Position numbers and translations under genes: made by a program
Shown here: piece after piece, positions 1 to 10,476 of the stretch
Numbering within the stretch: the stretch's first letter is position 1
How the letters are laid out: every line of letters starts with the position of its first letter
Notes under the pieces: generated by a model
What the model was told of the DNA's origin: nothing
Database searches by the model: none
What the model saw: the letters and a program-made list of their open reading frames with translations, nothing else
Assembly: GCF_000226115.1 (NCBI RefSeq)
Contig: NC_016457.1
Span: forward strand, 1,674,001 to 1,738,000
From: Thermothielavioides terrestris NRRL 8126
Lineage: Eukaryota; Ascomycota; Sordariomycetes; Sordariales; Chaetomiaceae
Reading direction: 5' to 3'
Length of the DNA stretch: 64,000 bases

Positions 1-269
1 AATGAAGCTATCACGAAGTGCCTGATACACAGAGATGGTGATCAATGATGGTGTTGTTCGTTGTATTGATCAAAGTGTGTGTAGAAAGAGGGCTACTCTG
101 GGCATCCAGATCTGTGGCTCTGGTGGATCCTAATTACGGCAGTACGGCCCGTGGGTGCCGAGCCCCTGACATTGAGGCCCAGGTTCTGACAGGAGTCAAG
201 GGGTTATCAATGGCCGAGCATCATGGCGTTGGGGATCGACGTGCCTTGAAAACCTCAGGGTCGTCGTTA
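1..269. other. Left edge of window, no gene seen
   Basis: No convincing gene. An 81-codon open frame at 45-290 has no recognisable motif and runs into the inverted-repeat element that starts at 270. The flank ends in TA, which is the target duplication of that element. Confidence 0.5.
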
Positions 270-659
270 AAGAGGTCCCGCCAAGACTAATTTCGGAGAC
301 TGCCGCTTACAAGTATTTACAATCGCCACGGGGTGAGCGGGGCCGCGACGACTTCGAGCAACATCAACAACGAACAATCGCAAAGACTCGTCGCAACAAC
401 TTTACACAACTTCACAAAACCTCAACTAAATCGAAAAAAAAAGAAAACCGAGATAACCCGTACCCTAACTATAATTTGTATCTAAACTATAACCCGAACC
501 CTAACTAGTAGGGGGCTAGCGCCACCCCCCGTACCTTTGGCGAACTAACGGCTTGAACGCCTTGGCGATAGTGCAAACGCCTTGGCGATCGGGGCTGTGT
601 AAAAACGTTGTAAAAACATTGCCGACAATTGGCCGAAATTAGTCTTGGCGGGACCTCTT
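270..659 (-). mobile_element. MITE-like element, copy 1 (inverted)
   Basis: 390-bp non-coding element with perfect 27-bp terminal inverted repeats (270-296 and 633-659) beginning AAGAGGTCCCGCC. It is flanked by TA at 268-269 and 660-661, as expected for Tc1/mariner-type insertion. Its interior matches the copies at 1501-1891 and 39769-40149 in reverse orientation. It has no transposase frame, so movement would need an enzyme supplied from elsewhere. A degenerate CCCTAA-rich tract lies at about 455-507. A TTAA target duplication (piggyBac type) is possible for this copy but not for copy 2, so TA is preferred. Confidence 0.85.
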
Positions 660-661
660 TA

Positions 662-1142
662 ACGTCTACTAACCTCAGAGGTATGAAAAGTGGGTAGAAT
701 GTGTTCAAGTTCTTGAACTAATACACAATGTTATCCATTTTTATCTATCTCAATCTAATATATATACTACAGAACTGGGCGGTTAGTGCGATCCTCCTTT
801 TAGCTGCTAAGCAGGGGTCCTCCTTAACTAATTGTTACTGCTCTCCACCTCTTTGGCCTTGCAATCCTCCTCTTTAGCTTTAACAAATAACAGATACAGG
901 GTACAGAGCTGTTAGTGATTTTTCCTTCCCTTTCTATTGGCTTATGGCTAAATCGTCATTTCCTTTCCCCGTTGTTTTGTTTTCCTTTTTCCTCCTTTTC
1001 TCTACGCGTCTACATCGTGGGCTCCGCGCCTATACCGTGGAACCGGGGGAGCCGTACGTAGGAGCCTGGGCAACTGGGCTAGCCGTAGGCAGGTAGGCAT
1101 CTAGGGGAGCCGCGGCTAGGTGGGCAACCAGGCTAGCTGTAC
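662..1142. other. Intergenic, AT-richer, then GC-rich degenerate repeat edge
   Basis: About 690-1010 is noticeably AT-richer than the rest of the window and holds no credible frame. From about 1020 the sequence turns into GC-rich, GTAGG/GGCA-rich degenerate words. These resemble the flank at 2905-2990 and grade into the minisatellite. Confidence 0.5.
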
Positions 1143-1498
1143 GTAGGGCATACCGTGGGCGGCACCGGGGCTACAACGTGGGCACCAGGGCTACAACGCG
1201 GGCACCAGGGCCACAACGCGGGCACCATAGCCACAACGCAGGCACCGAGGGCATACCGTGGGCATCGGGGCACAACGCGGGCACCAGGGCTACAACGCGG
1301 GCACCACGGCCACAACGCGGGCACCACGGCCACAACGCGGGCACCACGGCTACAACGTGGGCACCACGGCTACAACGCAGGCACCACGGCCACAACGCGG
1401 GCACCACGGCCACAACGCAGGCACCATAGCCACAACGCAGGCACCACGGCTACAACGCGGGCACCACAGCCACAACGCAGGCACCAAGGGCTGATGGC
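1143..1498. repeat. 20-bp minisatellite, left block
   Basis: Tandem array of about 17 units of 20 bp, consensus near GGGCACCACGGCCACAACGC. Units differ mostly by C/T and G/A changes. Since 20 is not a multiple of 3, the array opens several overlapping frames on both strands; these are artefacts of the repeat and are not called as genes. The array is interrupted on the right by a transposable element at 1501 and resumes near 1905. Confidence 0.9.
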
Positions 1499-1500
1499 TA

Positions 1501-1891
1501 AAGAGGTCTCGCTAAGACTAATTTCGGCCAATTGTCGGCAATGTTTTTATAGCGTCAGTACCCCGCTAAGACCGCTAAGGGGTTTGCACTATCGCTATAG
1601 GTTAGCTACGGGTTAGTTCGCTGGGGGTGCGGGGGGCGGCGCCAGCCCCCCGCTAGTTAGGGTAAGGGTTATGGTTAGGGTGAGGGTCAAGGTTAGGGTG
1701 AGGGTTAATTTCGTTTTCTTTTTTTTCGATTTGGTTGAGGTTTTGTAAAGTTGTTGCAACAAGTCTTTACGATTGTTCGTTGTTGATGTTGCTCGAAGTC
1801 GTCGAGGCCCCGTCGCGGCCCCGCTCACCCCGTGGCGATTGTAAATACTTGTAAGCGGTAGTCTCCGAAATTAGTCTTAGCGGGACCTCTT
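1501..1891 (+). mobile_element. MITE-like element, copy 2, inside the minisatellite
   Basis: 391-bp member of the same family as copies 1 and 3, flanked by TA at 1499-1500 and 1892-1893. The terminal repeats carry C-to-T and G-to-A differences from copies 1 and 3 (for example CTCGCTAAG instead of CCCGCCAAG at the left end). A tract at 1655-1708 holds three perfect TTAGGG words among degenerate ones. No coding capacity. The element splits one minisatellite into two blocks, so it inserted after the array existed. Confidence 0.88.
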
Positions 1892-1904
1892 TAGCTATAA
1901 CTTA

Positions 1905-2925
1905 CCAAGGGCATGCCGTGGGCACCGGGGGCTCAACACGGGCACTAGGGGCACAACGCAGGCACCGGGGGCATATCGTGGGCACTGGGGGCACAACGCG
2001 GGCACCGGGGGCACTAGGGCCACAACGCGGGCACCGGGGGCATACTATAGGCACCAGGGGCACAACACAGGCACTAGGGCTATAACCTAGGCACTGGGGG
2101 CTCAACGTAGGCACTAGGGGCACAACGCGGGCACCGGGGGCATATCGTGGGCATCGGGGGCACAACGCGGGCACTAGGGGCACCAAGGCTACAACATAGG
2201 TATCGGGGCCACAACGCGGGCACTAGGGCTACAACGCGGGCACCGGGGGCTTAACGCGGGCACCAGGGGCACAACGCGGGCACCGGGGGCATACCGTGGG
2301 CATCGGGGGCACAACGCGGGCACTAGGGGCACTAGGGCTACAACGCAGGTATCGGGGGCACAACGTGGGCACCAAGGCTACAACGTAGGCACCGGGGGCT
2401 CAACGTAGGCATTAGAGGCACAATGCAGACACCGGGGGCATACTATAGGCACTAGGGGCACAACGTAGGCACTAGGGGCACTAGAGCCACAACACAGGTA
2501 CCGGGGGCACAACGCAAGCACTAGGGCTACAACGCGGACACCGGGGGTATACCGTAGGCACTGGGGGTATACCATAGGCACCAGGGGCATACCGTAGGCA
2601 CTGGGGGCACAACATAGGCACTAGGGCTATAACCCGGGCACTGGGGGCACTAGGGGCACCAGGGCTACAACGCGGGCACCGGGGGTATACCGTAGGCACC
2701 GGGGGCATACCGTAGGCACCGGGGGCACAACGTGGGCACTAGGGCTATAACCTAGGCACCGGGGGCACCGGGAGGCACCGGGGGGGCACCTATAGGCACC
2801 GGGAGGCACCGGGGGGGCACCTGTGGGCACCGGGGGCACAACGCGGGCACCGGGGGCATACCGTGGGTATCAGGGGCACAACGCAGGCACTGGGGGTATA
2901 ACGCAGGCACAACGTAGGTAGGTAG
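1905..2925. repeat. 20-21-bp minisatellite, right block
   Basis: About 1 kb of tandem units near GGGCACCGGGGGCACAACGCG, with variants containing CACTAGGGG, CATACCGTG and CTCAACG. Unit length varies between 20 and 21 bp with occasional short insertions (GGCACCGGGAGGCACC near 2770-2815). Reverse-strand frames rich in Val-Pro-Cys-Arg are products of the 21-bp period and not genes. The unit is clearly related to the left block at 1143-1498. Confidence 0.9.
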
Positions 2926-3045
2926 GCAACTGTGGGAGCCGTAGGCCAGGAGGCAAGCCGTGGGCCAGGAGTACGCAGGTAATGCAGATAGCTAGTAGTA
3001 ACAGTAAGCAAGTCATATGATGTAAAAATGCAGACAAAAACCCAC

Positions 3046-3064
3046 GAGCCCGCGAAGCGGGCTC
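3046..3064. repeat. GC-rich hairpin
   Basis: Perfect 8-bp inverted repeat GAGCCCGC/GCGGGCTC with a 3-nt loop (GAA). It lies between the minisatellite and the 3' end of the MFS gene, about 135 bp beyond that gene's stop codon. It could be a repeat end or part of the 3' untranslated region; the sequence does not decide. Confidence 0.6.
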
Positions 3065-3198
3065 CAAACCCCTTGTACGATCAAACCACCTGATTATCAA
3101 CGCCTATCCCGCGATGCCAGTTTCCCCAACCTCCCGCTGCGCCCATCGTCCAGCACCGTCCAAGCGAACAGCATCACCTAGATCAGCACCAGCCACCC

Positions 3199-5622
3199 TT
3201 ACACTGCCGCCGCGCCCCCAGAGAGGAACAGCTTCTTCGACTAGAGAAAACAAACGAGTCAATCAGCACCAGCACCACATCTCACAATACTTCGCAAAGC
3301 AGCCGCTTGGAAACGAGACCCAAGACAGGATAGGTAGGTAGACACTCACGCTCAAAAACAACGACGTCACAAAACCCACCGCCGTGATGGCGACGAGGTA
3401 GTAGAACGCGTCGGAGATGGCGCGCATGATCTGGGCGACGACCACGGCGCGCTCGGCGTCGCTGAGGCGCGCGTACAGGCGCCCGCTGGCGCCCGTGATC
3501 AGCGCGGCGATCTCGCCCGTCGGGATGTCGGGCAGGGCCGCGGCGATCTTGGAGATGGCCCGGTTGGTGAAGACGGAGCCGGAGACGGAGAGCGAGAGGA
3601 TGATGCCGAGGACTTGGCCTGTGTTTTTTTCAGTTTGTTTTTGTTTTGCGCGAGCCGGTCAGTGATGGGCTGGATTGGTGGAGAGCCGGGTTGGACCGGC
3701 TCGGGACTGTGGGTGAGAAAGGAGGAGACGGGGGGTTGGCGTCACTTACCGACGGTCATGACGGAGACCACGTTGCTGATCTCGGCTGGCGGCGCGAGGG
3801 CACTTGCGACGCCGATGCCGGCGCTCTGGAACGCGCCGATGCCCAGGCCCATGAGCACTGTGTATCCGTAGAGGGACGAGTTGGAGATGGATGGGGTGAC
3901 AGTTGCTGTGGGTAATCCGGCGTTTAGTATTATCCATTGCGAATCATTGTCGCACTGCTCGGGGCGGACAAGGAGAGATCCCCCACGTACTCATCAGCGC
4001 TGCCCCGGCCACCAGCATGGCATTGCCGACGACAAACCAAGGCTTGTAGTAGCCGAACTTGGGCATGGCAAAGCCGTTGAAGAGGCAGCCAAAGACGATC
4101 ATGGAGATGAGCGGCAGGATGCGCACGCCGGCCATCAGGGGGCTGTCGCCCCTGGTAAACTGGAAGATCAGCGGGGTGTAGTAGATAGACATCATCATGC
4201 TGCCGGCCACCAGGAAGGCCTGCAGCGGCACGATGACGAGGTCCTTGGTGCGCATGAAGTGCAGCGGCATGAGCCGCGACTCGGCGGGGACGAGCGGGTG
4301 GTAGACGGTGACGAAGACGAAGACGACCAGCAGGACGAGGGTCATGGCCCAGAGCGCGATCTCGGAGCCGCTGTTCCAGGCGTACAGCGTGCCGCCGAAG
4401 CTGCCGGCCATGCAGAAGCAGAGGCAGAAGCCGGTGAAGACGACCAGGCCGAACCAGTCCTGCATGCGCATCTTCCGGCCGAACGGCGTGTCCGGCATCG
4501 CGTTGATGTTGGGCAGGCTGAAGAGAAACGCGGGCGCGAAGACGGCGGCGATGGGAAGCTAAGTATGAGAGGAGAAAGGGGTCAGTATCGCTGGGTCTCC
4601 TCATTATCCGGCCCTGACGTGCACGCCGCAGCTTCCGCTTGGCTTACGTTGATGTAGAAACCCCATCTCCAGGTGGCGGAGCTCGTCGCGAACGAGCCGC
4701 CCACGATGGGCCCCAGGACGTTACCGACACCCCAGACAGACATGAGGATGGCGAGGTAGAGCGGGCGCTCGTTGGGCGTGGTGAGGACGCTGATGTAGGT
4801 CAGCCCTCCGACGTAGACGCCGGCGCCGCCGACGCCGGCGATGACGCGGCCGACGATGATGGCGTCCATGTTGGGCGCGGCGCCACAGATCGCGCTGCCG
4901 GTCTCGAACAGCACCAGGCTGGCGACGAACAGGATCTTCATGCTGAACATGCCGTACGCTTTGCCACTGGAAGAAGATGGAAAAGATGGACAGTCAGACG
5001 GACATCCTTCGCCGCGAGGGGGTTGATCGCCGCCGGGGAGTCCACACGCACATGGGCAGGATGACGACTTGGCCAAGCACGAAGCTGACGCCGATCCATG
5101 CCAGGCTCTGTTGGTCGTTGAATGTCTCGACAATGGACGGTTGGATGGTGGCGACCTGCACGGCGGTAGAGTTAGCCTTGGTGCTCCGGGGCCACAAACC
5201 AGTTGAGAATACCCACGATGGTGTTGTCCAGTGCGAAGAGCAGGACCTAGCGCCGTCAGTCTCGCGTACTGTTGCACAGCTGGCCCGTCGATATTGGAAA
5301 AGAGGCTCGGATGGGCTCATCAGTTGAAAACGTACGGTGGACATTAAGGAGGTGAAGACGATAAACCACTGAAGAATAGGGAAGTGATTGCGTTAGCCAG
5401 CGCAGAGGTGCCGGGGAGGCAGCGAGCAGCGAGCAGTGAACTCACCTTCAGACCAGTAACGGTCCGCTTGGGCTCTGGGTGCGGCGCACCGGGCGCATTG
5501 TCGTTGTTCGTTCCGTCGTTCCCCTTTTCGACGTCGCTGGCGCCCCCAGTTGTACCCGAGGTGTTCTCGTCTTGGTCACTATGACGGTTCGGCATGGCGC
5601 CTGTTCCGTCGGCAGCACCCAT
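3199..5622 (-). CDS. MFS multidrug-type exporter (DHA14 family)
   Basis: Predicted nine-exon gene of 565 codons. Exons: 5446-5622, 5336-5368, 5217-5246, 5052-5155, 4648-4966, 3991-4558, 3750-3905, 3350-3618 and 3199-3240. The hydrophilic, acidic N-terminus is followed by the first transmembrane segment ending LLFALDNTI and then VATIQPSIVETF, characteristic of 14-TM drug:H+ antiporters. Motif C-like GVGNVLGPIVGGSFA follows, then paired hydrophobic segments to a final GFVTSLFLS and a short basic tail. Known relatives export toxins, secondary metabolites or fungicides at the plasma membrane; the substrate cannot be told from sequence. All exon phases join without a stop, so it looks intact. The start at 5622 is the first ATG before the conserved region. 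Its neighbour is a broken laccase. Confidence 0.88.
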
Positions 5623-6826
5623 CTTGCGGAACTGTCACCTCTCAGCCGGCGCGGCGGTTCTGCGTCGTCTTCGAAGGCCTCTATGACTCGGGGCTTAAGG
5701 AGCGCGCTGGTTTGCGTATTCCTACGGGACTTCTGCAGTTATACGCTTCCGCGGCCATGGACCGTAAGGGGACAGCTGCTTTTGAGGGCGGCATAAGAGG
5801 TCCTAAGTAGAGACACATGGAGATAGCCGGCAAGAAAAGGGGCTGCATCTCGGGCTGACAAATTGATGCTTGATTTCAACCCTGGCTTCGGGCTCTCTGC
5901 ACAGCAAACAAATCCAACTCTTCATCGCGTGTCCTGCGATCTCACTTACACCAGCCGGGGCTGGCCCCACGACCTCCCCACAACCGTCCAATCCCGTCAG
6001 CGGCTCGGTCCGAGCCCACCGAGTGAGCGTCGCAATTGGCTCGTCAGATCACCCGACAGGGGTGACGGCGCCGAGCGCTGCACGGCAGCTTCGGGGGTCC
6101 GGGCCGAGGGTGGGGCCGCCCGGGGTAGTTGGTCGGGGGATGCACCGGTTTGGAACCGCTCGAAGTCCTCAAGAGAAGGGATACTTGGGAAAAACAGGCG
6201 AACAGGTGGTGACTTGAAGCTCATGCCCCGTCTCGTGTTCCTCATAGCTGGAACACGTTTCGCGTCCATAAAACAATCAATAATCACTCCTGTATGCGAA
6301 GTCATGGTCCATGTCTGAACCAGCTGCATCGCGCTGTCTACCTAGGTAGTTAGGAAAGTAGGACGACTGGCATTAGTTAATTTTTTTAATAGGTTCAAGT
6401 TCAGGTCGAGTTTCGAACTATGGAGAACACCCGCGGCTCCATCGCCCGGTACAAAAGGGTGCCGCCGCAAACCGGGCCGAAGCGTTGCCATTCATCCAAG
6501 CAGAGTCCTGGCTCCAACGACTCCGAAGTCTGGAGTTGACGGCTCAGCCTATCTCAGCAATCGTCCCCGCGCACGATCGTGTTCCGGTTGGGTGTCTCAA
6601 ACTTCTGTCCAGAAACCACGTCGTAGATGCTGATCCGAGGGCAGGACTTAACCAGTGACGAAGTTGCAATAACGAATATGCCGTTAGGTTCGACAAACTT
6701 CATCACTGCTTGATCCGGGCTAGCCAAGCCAAGAATACGTCCACTTAGTTCACTCTAGTGTTTAGACATTACTTGGAGATATAATATAGTAAATCCGAAG
6801 AAAAAGGAGAAACCCCCCAGGGGGAT
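5623..6826. other. Intergenic, 1.2 kb
   Basis: Upstream region of the MFS exporter and downstream region of the laccase remnant. Overlapping frames near 5860-6330 on both strands show no known motif and mirror each other, as expected for chance frames in GC-rich DNA. Nothing else seen. Confidence 0.5.
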
Positions 6827-8012
6827 TCATATCCCCGCATCAATCTGGTCGACGACATGCGTCTTCGACCAGCGATCCCACCCCTCGCACGTCTCCCGCA
6901 TGACAAACGGCACCTGCGTCCTGGCCAGCTCCGCCGGCTGCTCCAGAAGCACAATCGTGAACCCCATGCTGGCGTGCCACGCGATGTGGCAGTGCAGCGA
7001 CCAGACGCCCGGGTTGTCGGCGGCGAACTGCAGGACCAGATGCCCGAAGCGGCGCTGCATGTGCCTGTCGCGCCGCAGCGGGTTGGCCGGGTTGACCACG
7101 GTGCGGCCGTCCCAGGGCCCGGGGCCCTCGGCCAGCACCTGGAAGGCGTGGCCGTGCAGGTGCATCGGGTGGGCGCTCTGGTAGACCGTGTTGAGCACGA
7201 CGCGCACCGTCCGGTTGCGCCCGAAGTTGTACACGTTGGGGTCGCCCGCCGTGGTGCCCGGCGGCGGGGGGGTCGGGAAGGTGAAGTTCTGCGCGTAGGC
7301 CTGCAGCAGGACCGGGTTGTTGTAGTCGGTGTACTGCGTGCGGTTGTTGATGGTCCACACGTGGTTACCCGTCGCGTTGGTCAGCAGGTCGATCGTGTAG
7401 GTCTCCACCGTGTCCGGGTGCGGGTCGGCCGGCTGCGGGAAGAAGGGCACCGTCCTGGCGAGGTCGTCGTTCCGGCAGAGGAACGACTTGGCGTCGGCCG
7501 CGGCCGCCGCCGCGCTGATGGTGCTGTTGGGCGTCGGCACCGGCGCGTTGGCGGTGGCGTTGGTGGGCCACCTGCCCCCCCCGCCACCGGCTCCCTTCGT
7601 ACGAGACGATGGCGCGGCCCACGGTGGTGTGCGCAACGGAGCAGTTGAGCGAGATGGTCGACCGCATCCAATACGTCGCCCGCGGGTCGGCGTCGGCCGT
7701 CACGAGCACGTCGGTGCGCTGGCCGACGCCGAGCGTGACGAAGTCGGCTGCGTACGGCACCAGCGGCTCGAAGTCGTTGGCGATGACCTCCATCTTGTGC
7801 CCGTCGATGCTGAAGTGCACCAGCGCGGCCGCCCCCGTGTTCATGAGCCGCAGCCGGTGCTTCTTGCCGGGGCGGAAGCGGAAGTGGGCGAGGCAGGCCT
7901 GCTCGTGGCACGTCGAGTTGGCCGGCGCCATGGAGCAGTTGTAGTTGTTCTTGCCGTTGATCAGGCTGTTGTCGGACCACGGCACGTAGACGTTGAAGTC
8001 GGTCGAGTTGCT
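6827..8012 (-). pseudogene. Laccase (multicopper oxidase), 5'-truncated and frameshifted
   Basis: The translation covers the second and third cupredoxin domains of an ascomycete laccase. It has the middle-domain run FRPGKKHRLRLMNTG, then VGQRTDVLV, then the copper motifs HPMHLHGHAF and HCHIAWHASMGF, ending DQIDAGI. The Cys-His cluster carries Phe at the axial position. Two defects are visible. The whole first domain, with its HWHG/HSH copper ligands, is absent upstream of about 8012. A run of eight C (plus strand, about 7575-7582) puts the front part (to SYEGS, about 7600) and the rear part (from GRWPTNAT) in different frames; one base fewer would reconnect them. Laccases oxidise phenolics outside the cell using four coppers; this copy lacks half of the trinuclear ligands and should be inactive. 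Confidence 0.88.
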
Positions 8013-8222
8013 GGCGGCAGCCTCGGCAGCCTGGCCTGCCTGACCGGCCCGCCCCTGGCCGGCGTGCTGATCGGTGTCGGCCACGGCGACTACACGTACA
8101 TGCACCTGTACAGCGGCGTCTCCATCATGATCGGGCTCGTGCTGCTGGGCGTCTCGCGCTTCTGGCAGGCGCAGGCGCGCAAAAGGACGGCTGCGGAGGC
8201 GAAGATCACGGAGCCGGGATAG
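8013..8222 (+). pseudogene. Monocarboxylate-type MFS transporter, C-terminal remnant
   Basis: About 70 codons beginning GSLGSLACLTGPPLAG, then HGDYTYMHLYSGV and a transmembrane-like segment IMIGLVLLGVSRFW, ending in a charged tail and TAG. This pattern is typical of the last two membrane segments of fungal MCT (monocarboxylate porter) family proteins, which run to some 450 residues. Everything upstream is missing and is replaced directly by antisense laccase sequence. Reading back into the laccase gives an open frame by chance only. Family assignment is from memory of conserved words, not from a search. Confidence 0.7.
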
Positions 8223-10420
8223 GTTACAATAGGGGGGGGGGGCTGGACAGGCATCACGACTTCACGACACATTGTGGAGAAGGTGTCGCTGTTCTTTTCC
8301 TCTGATACATGAGGCGCGACGTGGAGGGCTGTATATACAACTGCATGGCAATACGGGGTTCGTTCATTCAATCTGGGTGGCACTGACTGTATGCGCGGGT
8401 GTTTTCCGTCTTGTTTTCTTTTTTCCTTATGCATCTATCTCGTCACCTGGCATCTGCATTTCCTCGAATCATTCAAGTATCATGAAATAGTCTTGGTCAA
8501 GCAATTACCAGTCCACATCAAGGACTGTTTCTCGACTCCTCCCCGAGTCTGCACATGCACCGAAGCGAAGCCGCCCAACAGATCCCAGTCGTCACCCACG
8601 TACCAATATCCTGCGTGTTTGGCTTGTTGGTTGCGCAAAGGTAGGTCGTTTGTTTGGAGTTAATCCGCACCCTTTGTCATCGCCTGCAGATTTGTCATCG
8701 ACCCCCTTCCTACCCCCCTAACCACCTCCGGAAGAACGAAATCCCCCACTGGGTCGCACCCGGACAGGTCGATTAAGCTTAAAAGTTTCGGCCCCCATCT
8801 CGGGCTGGTCTTTGGTGCCGCGGCCGGCACCGACTCCTTCGTGTCCATACACATAGTTATGCTATGTAACACACCAGGTGAACACCGGTCGACCACCTTC
8901 GTGTAACGCGGAAGTCCTGTGGATACCGAACAGACCGTCGTACAGTACTGCAGACTACCTACCTCACCCATTACGAATTATGTAGAGAGGTGGCGGATGC
9001 CATATTCCGTTCTAACGGAAGAAGCCTCTTTCACCATCATCGCAGCGCAAACCCATCGCTCATGTGCGGTGCGGTTCTACAGTTTTGCTCTTCCCTCACT
9101 GCTGGGCTGCAGGATCGGTCCCTTCCATCAGCCAACCACGGAATCAGACTCACCGGGAAAGGTCATGCGGCTAGCCACTCATTGGACAAGCGACGCGCGG
9201 CGGCGTGTTCAGAGCAAGAGCCGCATGCCTAAGGCTGAGGTTCGAAAATCTTTCGTGAGATTCAGGAGGCGTAAACAATACCGAGTACAGCATCAGCCTT
9301 CGACAGTCGCGGAGCCCGACAGACATCGCAAAACGTGATGGGCCCGCCATCCAAAGCCCCCCTGCGCCAGGACGGATTACCTTGGTTCAGCTGCCGGAGA
9401 GGCAGAAGCCAACCGAAGACGTGAGCGCTGTCGCGAGTAGAAGTGGAGAGTGAGCGGACTTCGGTAGCGCCATTCGGCGGTATCGAGCCTTGAATCCATG
9501 GGAACTAGTTTATAGATGCAGCAGAGTACCCCGGTGTCCTGGTGACAAGCCGCCTAAACATCGTTGCTGTGTCATCTCTCTCCTTTCCAGGCGCACACCG
9601 GCTCCGGCTTATTATTCCAGCTCCGTCTTTCGACATGGCTCCCTCGCTTTCGACTCTTGCATCTTGCCATGTTGCCACCGCACCGTCAATGGTCCGGCGC
9701 CGATCTGAAGACGCTGTGGTTGGTCGGCATCAACGCCTCACCAAGGTCGAGTTCGATCTTGCGGGGCCGGATCTGGCCAACTACTACAAGCAGGCCGAGT
9801 AATTAGGGGGTGCTTTGCTGGAGAGAAGCTGTTTATGACGGCGAGGAGGAGGAGGTGCATACCGCAGAAGAGAGTCGTTTGAATGTGAAGCTGTCAGCTT
9901 CGTCGTGTTCAGCCTGACAGAGAAGATGTCTCATATATAGTTATTAAAAGCTCAGTATCTACCTGCAACTCCCACTCGTACAGGCTTCTTCAAGATCAAC
10001 TTCAGAATATATCTCTCAATACTTCGTGGCAGGCAATTAGTGCAAGGTGGGCGCAGTAACCCTTTCAGTTGACTGTTAGGTACCTTATGTATGTAAATAG
10101 TGAATGCTAGCGCCTGTTGCCAGTCTTCTAGAAATGTGTGTGATCTCGTCAAGGCCCCTTCACTGAGCTCACGATGCTCTGGGCATCTTTGACTGTCAAA
10201 ATTCCGTCAGGGGGTGTGTGCAATCTGCGACGCAGACGGGTCGCCAGCATGGAGGCACAGCTGGGACAAAGATGTCCCGGTGAACTAACGTCAATTACAA
10301 ACAGCTACTTTGTTGCAAGTCTTCGGGCTTTTCAGTTGCTCAGCAAATGTCCTACGGTCCCCGACGCTGCAAGCTGTCGGATCCTTCATATTGGTTATTG
10401 GTTACCATACACCAGCAGCG

Positions 10421-10476
<56 letters not shown>

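Noticed and set aside
270..659. piggyBac-type TTAA target duplication for the element family
   Set aside because: Copies 1 and 3 fit TTAA, but copy 2 is flanked by CTAA and TTAG; TA is common to all three.
1133..2839. Many overlapping frames of 60-150 codons on both strands
   Set aside because: They arise from the 20-21-bp tandem repeat, are Pro/Val/Cys/Arg- or His/Gly/Thr-rich translations of the same units, and none has a non-repeat part.
9233..9256. tRNA-like B-box word GGTTCGAAAATC
   Set aside because: It does not fit the tRNA consensus (needs GGTTCGANTCC), and no A box or cloverleaf can be drawn around it.
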